This document shows positions 58,427-64,000 of a DNA stretch of 64,000 nt, one piece after another. Under the pieces are notes generated by a model that did no database searches, was not told where the DNA came from, and worked only from the letters and a program-made list of their open reading frames with translations. The position numbers and the translations under genes are program-made. Every line of letters begins with the position of its first letter. The first letter of the stretch is position 1. The DNA is from Novosphingobium aureum (GTDB lineage Bacteria > Pseudomonadota > Alphaproteobacteria > Sphingomonadales > Sphingomonadaceae), in contig NZ_JADZGI010000003.1 of NCBI RefSeq assembly GCF_015865035.1, positions 186,001 to 250,000 on the forward strand, given 5' to 3'.

Positions 58427-60682
58427 ATGGTGTCGTTCCGCGCCATTGCGGTTGCTTTGCTTGCGTCCAGTCTTGCCACGAATGCCTATGCGCAGGACGA
58501 TACGTCCGCCGCAGGCGAGGCCCCGGTCGCTGCATCCAACCCCAACGAAATCATCGTTTCCGCACGCCGCCGCGCAGAATCGATCCAGGATACCCCGGTC
58601 GCGGTCACCGCCATCACGCCGATGCAGCTCGAAGCCGTCGGCACGACCACGCTGGCCGACATCCAGGGTCTTGCGCCCAACACGCTGATCACCACCCAGT
58701 CGACCGGCGCGGCCACCGCCAACATCTCGATCCGCGGCATCGCCTTCGCCGACGTCGACAAGAGCTTCGACCCGGCGGTCGGCGTCAACGTCGATGGCGT
58801 CTACATCGGCACCTCGACCGGCCAGATGCTCGACTTCTTCGACATCGAGTCGATCGAAATCCTGCGCGGCCCGCAGGGTACCTTGTTCGGCCGCAACACC
58901 ATCGCGGGCGTGATCAACGTGCGCCGCACCCGTCCGACCGGCGAATGGGGCGGCAAGTTCGAAGCCTCGATCGGTTCCTACGGCCGTGTCGGCCTGCGCG
59001 GCATCGTCAACGTGCCGGTCGTGCCCGACCTGCTCGCGGTCAAGCTGTTCGAGATGCATGAGCAGAACGACGGCTACCTGCGCGATGCCGACACCGGCAA
59101 GCACGTGGGCGGTTCGAACAGCGAGAACTTCGGCATTTCCGCGCTGCTCACGCCCTCGAACAATTTCGACGCGCTGCTCACCCTCGAACAGCAGGAATCG
59201 GACTTCGACCCGCGCCAGGGCTCGCTGATCCAGCCCGGCGACGTGTTCTGCGGCGCGGTGCGTGCCGATGCCTGCGGACGCAACAACACCGACGACATCT
59301 ACACCGTCTTCGATCCCGGCTTCACGCCTTACGGCAAGTACCGCTCGCGCGCCGCGATGCTCGAGATGAACCTTGACCTGGGCTTCACCGAGCTGACCTC
59401 GGTCAGCTCGTACCGCGAGAGCGACGAGGACCAGCGCCAGGACTTCGGCAGCGTCGGGCTCTACGATGCACTGCGCCTGCAGACCTACTGGCAGGCCAGC
59501 CAGGAACTGCGCGCCGCAGGCGACCTGTTCGACGGCTTCGACTATGTCGCTGGCCTCTACTACTTCGAGAGCAAGTACAACCTGCAGCAGTACAACTCGG
59601 TGTTCTTCGCACCGCGCTTCCTGACCCAGGACACCACCGGCAAGTCGCGCTCCTATGCCGGCTTCGTCGACCTGAACTGGGAAATCGCACCTGGCCTGCG
59701 CATCTCGGGCGGCGGCCGCTACACCAAGGACCGCAAGACCCTGGCCAACGCGACCATCGCCGATCCCGATGGCAACCTGGGCATCTCGGCAAGCGAGAGC
59801 TGGAGCAAGTTCACGCCCAAGGTCGGCGTCGACTACCGCCCCAGCGACGAGTTCATGGTCTATGCCAGCTGGTCGCGCGGCTATCGCTCGGGCGGCTTCA
59901 GCGGACGCGGCCAGACCTTCTTCTCGGCGACCACGCCTTACGATCCCGAGCTGGTCGACGCCTACGAGCTGGGCATCAAGTCCGACCTGTTCGCGGGCCT
60001 CGTGACGCTCAACCTCGCCGGGTTCTACACCGACTACACCAACATCCAGCAGTCGACCACGATCACCGCCGACACCGCGCAGGGTAACGAGACCATCGTC
60101 ACCAACGCGGCCGGCGCCAAGATCAAGGGTGTCGAAGCGGACCTTACCGTGCGCCCGGCCTATCGCTGGAACCTGCGTACCTCGGTCGGCTACACCGATG
60201 CCAGCTTCGGCGACTTCCTCTCGTCGGTGCCGGTCGGTGGCGAACTGCGCCAGTTCGACTATTCGAACGTCGACCTGATCTACGCGCCCAAGATCACCGC
60301 AGCGGTCTCGACCGACTACACCTTCGACGCCGGTCCGGGTGAGCTCAGCCTGAGCGCGACCTTCCGCTACCTCTCGCGCTACGACCAGCAGATCGCCGCC
60401 GATCCGGCGACGGTCATCCCCGACAGCGGTGTCGTCGTCGTGGAACGCAACGATCCGCGCGTGCGCTCGGACAACCAGTACCTCGCCGATGCCAGCATCT
60501 CCTACGTGATGCCGATGGGCCAAGGCGATGCCAAGGTGCGCTACACGCTGTTCGCCCGCAACATCTTCGACGATCGCGGCACCTCGACGGCCTTCACCGT
60601 CGCCGCCTTCCCGACGCTCTGGGGCTTTGCCGCGGCACGCGAGCCGCGCGTGTTCGGTGCCCGCGTCGGCTTCGAGTTCTGA
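58427..60682 (+). CDS. TonB-dependent outer-membrane receptor
   Basis: TonB-dependent receptor, 751 aa from the ATG at 58427 (AAGGGAGAGG upstream). Signal peptide 1-23 (ending TNAYAQ); TonB box NEIIVSARRR; plug with ISIRGIAFADVDKSFDPAVGVNVDGVYIG and IEILRGPQGTLFGRNTIAGVINV; barrel to the terminal Phe of VGFEF. It is of the pesticin/FyuA-like type common for glycan, aromatic or sulfated substrates in sphingomonads. Followed by the TetR-arylsulfatase pair; a TetR-type operator lies upstream. Confidence 0.93.
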   Translation: MVSFRAIAVALLASSLATNAYAQDDTSAAGEAPVAASNPNEIIVSARRRAESIQDTPVAVTAITPMQLEAVGTTTLADIQGLAPNTLITTQSTGAATANISIRGIAFADVDKSFDPAVGVNVDGVYIGTSTGQMLDFFDIESIEILRGPQGTLFGRNTIAGVINVRRTRPTGEWGGKFEASIGSYGRVGLRGIVNVPVVPDLLAVKLFEMHEQNDGYLRDADTGKHVGGSNSENFGISALLTPSNNFDALLTLEQQESDFDPRQGSLIQPGDVFCGAVRADACGRNNTDDIYTVFDPGFTPYGKYRSRAAMLEMNLDLGFTELTSVSSYRESDEDQRQDFGSVGLYDALRLQTYWQASQELRAAGDLFDGFDYVAGLYYFESKYNLQQYNSVFFAPRFLTQDTTGKSRSYAGFVDLNWEIAPGLRISGGGRYTKDRKTLANATIADPDGNLGISASESWSKFTPKVGVDYRPSDEFMVYASWSRGYRSGGFSGRGQTFFSATTPYDPELVDAYELGIKSDLFAGLVTLNLAGFYTDYTNIQQSTTITADTAQGNETIVTNAAGAKIKGVEADLTVRPAYRWNLRTSVGYTDASFGDFLSSVPVGGELRQFDYSNVDLIYAPKITAAVSTDYTFDAGPGELSLSATFRYLSRYDQQIAADPATVIPDSGVVVVERNDPRVRSDNQYLADASISYVMPMGQGDAKVRYTLFARNIFDDRGTSTAFTVAAFPTLWGFAAAREPRVFGARVGFEF

Positions 60683-60725
60683 CTTTCACAAAATCCTGAC
60701 GGTAATCCTCCCGAGGGCAGACTTG

Positions 60726-60760
60726 GCCGCCGCAAAGCATCGCGCTTTGCGGCGGCAATT
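60726..60760 (+). terminator. Strong rho-independent terminator after the TonB receptor
   Basis: Perfect 13-bp stem GCCGCCGCAAAGC / GCTTTGCGGCGGC with loop ATCGC, followed by AATTTCTT. It may also serve the convergent TetR gene. Confidence 0.85.
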
Positions 60761-60810
60761 TCTTGTCCGGGTTTCTGACAGGGCCCCTTCGCGGACCTCA
60801 AGAGCCCCAT

Positions 60811-61488
60811 TCAGGCTGCTTGAGGTCCCTCGGCGGGCAGGGGCGTCGTGAGCAGGTTGGTGGCGAGCTGGACCACGTCGCGCACGCGCAGGGCAAAGCT
60901 TTCGCCCAGCGCGTCGCCGCCGTAGTCATGCAGCACGAGCAGGCTCGAGAACATCAGCTGCGCCATCTTGATGCGGGTATCGACGACGTCGGCGGGAAAG
61001 CCGTCGAGCCTTGCATAGATTTCCGCGAGAACCATGCGCAAGGTAGCGGAGGCCTCGTCACTCGCGTCGTCGGCGGGGTGCGGCATACCGGCCGGGCGCC
61101 AGCGGGTGAGATACTCGATCATCAGCGCCGAATGCGGGTGGCGGCCTTTCGCATCGGCCAGTTCGAGATGCGGCAGCAGCAGGATCCGCATCCATGTATG
61201 CAGGCTGCCGAGCGAACCTTCTTCGCGGGCGAGCGCGATCATGCCCCGGCGCGAACGATCCATCTGCGCCACGCGCAGGCGGAAGATCTCCTGAAGCAGC
61301 GCATCCTTGCTGCCGAAATGGTACTGCACCGCATTGTTGTTGCCATTGCCGGCCGCGATCGCGATCTGGCGCAAGGACACCGCCGAGATGCCATGCTCGG
61401 CGAAAAGCCCCTCGGCCACGAGCGCGATACGCTCGCGCGTGGATTGCTGCGTGCGCGCAGCATCGGTGCATTCGGGCTCACCCGGCAC
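60811..61488 (-). CDS. TetR family regulator of the receptor/sulfatase genes
   Basis: TetR-type regulator, 225 aa. The GTG start at 61488 has AGGGGAGAGG upstream and fits better than the ATG at 61569. HTH: RERIALVAEGLFAEHGISAVSLRQIAIAAGNGNNNAVQYHFGSKDALLQEIF, of the AcrR/KstR-like group with the NNNAVQYHF variant. Ligand domain follows. It is divergent from the arylsulfatase and convergent with the TonB receptor, and near-identical inverted repeats lie before both of those genes. Confidence 0.9.
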   Translation of the reverse strand: MPGEPECTDAARTQQSTRERIALVAEGLFAEHGISAVSLRQIAIAAGNGNNNAVQYHFGSKDALLQEIFRLRVAQMDRSRRGMIALAREEGSLGSLHTWMRILLLPHLELADAKGRHPHSALMIEYLTRWRPAGMPHPADDASDEASATLRMVLAEIYARLDGFPADVVDTRIKMAQLMFSSLLVLHDYGGDALGESFALRVRDVVQLATNLLTTPLPAEGPQAA

Positions 61489-61575
61489 GTGCCACCTCTC
61501 CCCTGTATCTTGTTGCCTCGAACATACCCGAAAGCCCCGCCTCGTCCAGCGTCCGGATCGAAAAATCAAGCACGC

Positions 61576-61592
61576 GACCTATCATTTAAGTC
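61576..61592. promoter_or_regulatory. TetR-type operator between the TetR and arylsulfatase genes
   Basis: GACCTA, five bases, TAAGTC: same half-site and spacing as the repeat before the TonB receptor. It lies 88 bp before the TetR start and 101 bp before the arylsulfatase start, placed to control both. Confidence 0.6.
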
Positions 61593-61692
61593 AGATGCGT
61601 TGATCGGGCGAAAATCCGAGGATGTCCATCGAAACGTGCAACGACACGTCCAATGTGAAGGGCCAGGGGCCCGATATGGGAGAGATAAAGAA

Positions 61693-64000
61693 ATGACGGG
61701 ACGCAACACGCGCCGCCCCGGCCTGGCGCATGCCAGGCGCCGCATCGCACAGACCACCGGCATCCTCGGCGCACTCGCCGTGAGTGGCCTTTGCGCCCTG
61801 AGCGCTCCGCCTGTGCTCGCCCAGGACACAGCCCAGAACAACGCGCAGGCGCCGCGCGTTCCGCAGTCCGTCGGGCTGACCGCCGCCGACAGCGGCGCGC
61901 CGGTCTGGCCCGAGCAGACGCGCGCGCCCGCGGGAGCGCCCAACGTCCTGCTCATCCTCACCGACGATGTCGGCTTCGGCACGACCAGCACTTTCGGCGG
62001 CCCGGTCCCGACCCCGACTTTCGATGCGCTGGCGCAGCAGGGGCTTCGCTATAACCAGTTCAACACCACCGCGCTGTGCTCGCCCACGCGCGCTTCGCTG
62101 CTGACGGGGCGCAACCCGCACAACGTCAACGTCGGCAACGTCACCAACATCCCTACCGGCTACGAGGGGTACACCTCGAACATTCCCGATTCCGCAGGCA
62201 CCGTCGCGCGCATCCTGTCCGACGGCGGCTTTGCGACCGCGATGTTCGGCAAGTCGCACCTGACGCCCGAGTGGGAGATGGGCCCTGCCGGTCCGTTCGA
62301 CCGCTGGCCCACGGGGCTGGGCTTCGACCACTTCTACGGGTTCCTGTCAGCAGACACCAACCAGTTCGCGCCAAACCTCGTCGAGGACCGGCGCCACATC
62401 GACTATCCGCGCGACGATCCCGACTACATCCTCGACCATGATCTCGCCGACAAGGCCATCGCCTGGATCGACCGCGAGAAGGCGACCACGCCCGACAAGC
62501 CCTTCTTCATGTACTACGCGCCGGGTACCGCCCACACGCCGCACCAGGCGCCCAAGGAATGGCTCGAGAAGTTTCGCGGCAAGTTCGACATGGGCTGGGA
62601 CAAGCTGCGCGAGCAGACCTTCGCGCGCCAGAAGCGCATGGGCGTGATCCCCGCCAATGCGCAGCTCACCCCGCGCCCCGAGGGTCTTCCCGCCTGGGAC
62701 AGCCTCTCAGCCGACAAGAAGCGGCTCTACACCCGCCTGATCGAGGCCTACGCCGCGGCCATCGCCTATTCCGACCACGAGATCGGCCGCATCGTCGATG
62801 CGCTCAAGGCCAGCGGCGAATACGACAACACGCTGATCATCTTCATCCAGGGCGACAACGGCTCGAGCGCCGAGGGCGGACCCAACGGCACCTTGTTCGA
62901 GCAGTCGATGATCAACCGCTACGACGAACCGCTCGACTACATGCTCTCGCGCATCGACGAGATCGGCGGCCCCAACCTCTACAACCACTTCCCGGCAGGT
63001 TTCGCCTGGGGCATGGACAGTCCGTTCCAGTGGTACAAGCAGGTCGCCTCGCACTTCGGCGGCGTGCGCAACGGCCTCGTGATGAGCTGGCCCAAGGGCA
63101 TCACGCATGACGGCAGGATGCGCGAGCAGTTCCACTACGTCACCGACATCGCCCCGACCATCCTCGAGGCCACCGGCATCGCCGCGCCTGCCAGCATCGA
63201 CGGCGTCGAGCAGAAGCCGCTCGACGGCATCTCGATGGCCTATACCTTCGACAAGGCCGATGCGCCGGGCGAGCGCCACACCCAGGTCTTCGAGATGATG
63301 GAGAACATGGGCATCTACCACGATGGCTGGTGGGCGGGCACGAGCCCCTCGCGCGCGGCATGGGACGTCGCGCGCAACATCAAGACCGACGTCATGGCGC
63401 GCAACTGGGAACTCTACGACCTCACTAGCGACTACAGCCAGAGCAAGGACTTGGCCAAGGCGAAGCCCGAGAAGCTGCGCGCAATGCAGGGCCTGTTCTG
63501 GGCCGAGGCGGCCAAGAACCACATCCTGCCGATCCACGACTTCAGCGAGGGGGCGCAGGGACGGCCGACCGCGACCGGCGGGGCGACGCACTTCGTCTAT
63601 CGCTCGCCGATGACGCACATCGTCGAGAGCGCGGCCCCGCCGACCATCGGCAAGAGCTGGCGCATCGCCGCAGACGTCGAACTGCCCCAGACCCCCGCGC
63701 AGGGGGTGCTGGTCACGCAGGGCGGGCGCTTCGGGGGCTATGCCTTCTATCTCGAGAACGGGCGCCCGGTGTTCCACTACAATGCCATCGGCGAGCGCCA
63801 GTACCGCATCGCCTCGAGCGAAGCGCTCTCCCCCGGCGAGCACGACATCGTCGCCCGCTTCGCCGCCGACAGCAACGAACGCGGCGGTCCGGGCACGCTG
63901 ACGATCTCGGTCGACGGACGCGAGGTTGCGCAAGGCCGGATCGAGGCCACGATGTTCGGCTGGGTCTCGCATACCGAAGGCTTCGACGTGGGCAGCGACA
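61693..64000 (+). CDS. Arylsulfatase (type I, formylglycine), exported; 3' end outside window
   Basis: Type I sulfatase, open to the window end (769 codons seen). Signal region to about residue 43 (ending PPVLAQ). Metal site NVLLILTDDVGFG (Asp-Asp), formylglycine motif CSPTRAS with Cys129 to be modified, and GKSHLTPEW. The catalytic domain runs to about 600; a lectin-like beta-sandwich (THIVESAAPPTIGKSWRIAADVELP onward) follows, as in large sphingomonad arylsulfatases. It hydrolyses sulfate esters, probably in the periplasm, and needs a formylglycine-generating enzyme not present here. ATG at 61693. Confidence 0.92.
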   Translation, partial: MTGRNTRRPGLAHARRRIAQTTGILGALAVSGLCALSAPPVLAQDTAQNNAQAPRVPQSVGLTAADSGAPVWPEQTRAPAGAPNVLLILTDDVGFGTTSTFGGPVPTPTFDALAQQGLRYNQFNTTALCSPTRASLLTGRNPHNVNVGNVTNIPTGYEGYTSNIPDSAGTVARILSDGGFATAMFGKSHLTPEWEMGPAGPFDRWPTGLGFDHFYGFLSADTNQFAPNLVEDRRHIDYPRDDPDYILDHDLADKAIAWIDREKATTPDKPFFMYYAPGTAHTPHQAPKEWLEKFRGKFDMGWDKLREQTFARQKRMGVIPANAQLTPRPEGLPAWDSLSADKKRLYTRLIEAYAAAIAYSDHEIGRIVDALKASGEYDNTLIIFIQGDNGSSAEGGPNGTLFEQSMINRYDEPLDYMLSRIDEIGGPNLYNHFPAGFAWGMDSPFQWYKQVASHFGGVRNGLVMSWPKGITHDGRMREQFHYVTDIAPTILEATGIAAPASIDGVEQKPLDGISMAYTFDKADAPGERHTQVFEMMENMGIYHDGWWAGTSPSRAAWDVARNIKTDVMARNWELYDLTSDYSQSKDLAKAKPEKLRAMQGLFWAEAAKNHILPIHDFSEGAQGRPTATGGATHFVYRSPMTHIVESAAPPTIGKSWRIAADVELPQTPAQGVLVTQGGRFGGYAFYLENGRPVFHYNAIGERQYRIASSEALSPGEHDIVARFAADSNERGGPGTLTISVDGREVAQGRIEATMFGWVSHTEGFDVGSD

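Noticed and set aside
1..64000. CRISPR arrays, insertion sequences, transposases, integrases, rRNA genes
   Set aside because: No regularly spaced repeats, transposase motifs or rRNA-like stretches were seen.

Overview
The window is high-GC alphaproteobacterial DNA, most likely from a sphingomonad (Novosphingobium/Sphingobium/Sphingomonas type). That rests on two large TonB-dependent receptors, a TPR-sulfotransferase beside one of them, paired glycoside hydrolases, an arylsulfatase with its own TetR regulator, and tightly packed genes with frequent 4-nt ATGA overlaps. The species is an inference; no rRNA or tRNA gene was seen. The first gene (ornithine cyclodeaminase family) and the last (arylsulfatase) run off the ends.

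1-8.7 kb: ordinary chromosomal genes (Lrp regulator, M61-type peptidase, L,D-transpeptidase, CDF transporter, aldo/keto reductase, TPR-sulfotransferase). 8.7-11.4 kb: TonB-dependent receptor with a clear terminator.

11.6-29 kb is the most notable region. On the minus strand, 19863 to 11607 is a complete quinohemoprotein amine dehydrogenase operon in the order qhpA-D-C-B-G-F-E, with every cofactor and thioether cross-link residue present in the small gamma subunit. Just upstream on the same strand, 23600 to 20091 is an aromatic-amine/methylamine dehydrogenase operon, aauB-E-D-A plus a monohaem cytochrome c, which uses tryptophan tryptophylquinone (TTQ). Above it lie an MFS gene and a TetR gene. 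Divergent from these is an operon for a cytochrome c and a Tat-exported molybdenum aldehyde dehydrogenase (26356-29024). Together they suggest periplasmic oxidation of primary amines to aldehydes and then acids, with electrons passed to c-type cytochromes. A 26-nt sequence element lies at the head of all three operons and suggests one regulon.

29-45.8 kb: a VOC protein, homoserine dehydrogenase, a disordered protein, a kinase fusion, a GtrA/glycosyltransferase/DUF2142 surface-glycan cassette, an SDR and yaaA, a ricin-GH43 lipoprotein, a PQQ-dependent dehydrogenase (so genes for CTQ, TTQ and PQQ enzymes all occur here), and a DUF4136 lipoprotein, MarR and DUF3861. At 45920-45947, between convergent genes, is a strong candidate for a XerCD dif site, followed by topoisomerase IB.

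47-54.6 kb: a LysR-associated cluster of alpha/beta hydrolase, two HNL-type cupins (one cytosolic, one exported), zinc alcohol dehydrogenase, two SDRs, a tautomerase and an exported double carboxymuconolactone-decarboxylase-like protein. 54.9-58.2 kb: GH39 and GH43 xylosidase-type genes behind a site resembling the LacI/XylR xyl-box. 58.4-64 kb: TonB-dependent receptor, TetR regulator and arylsulfatase, with the same inverted repeat before the receptor and in the TetR/sulfatase gap.
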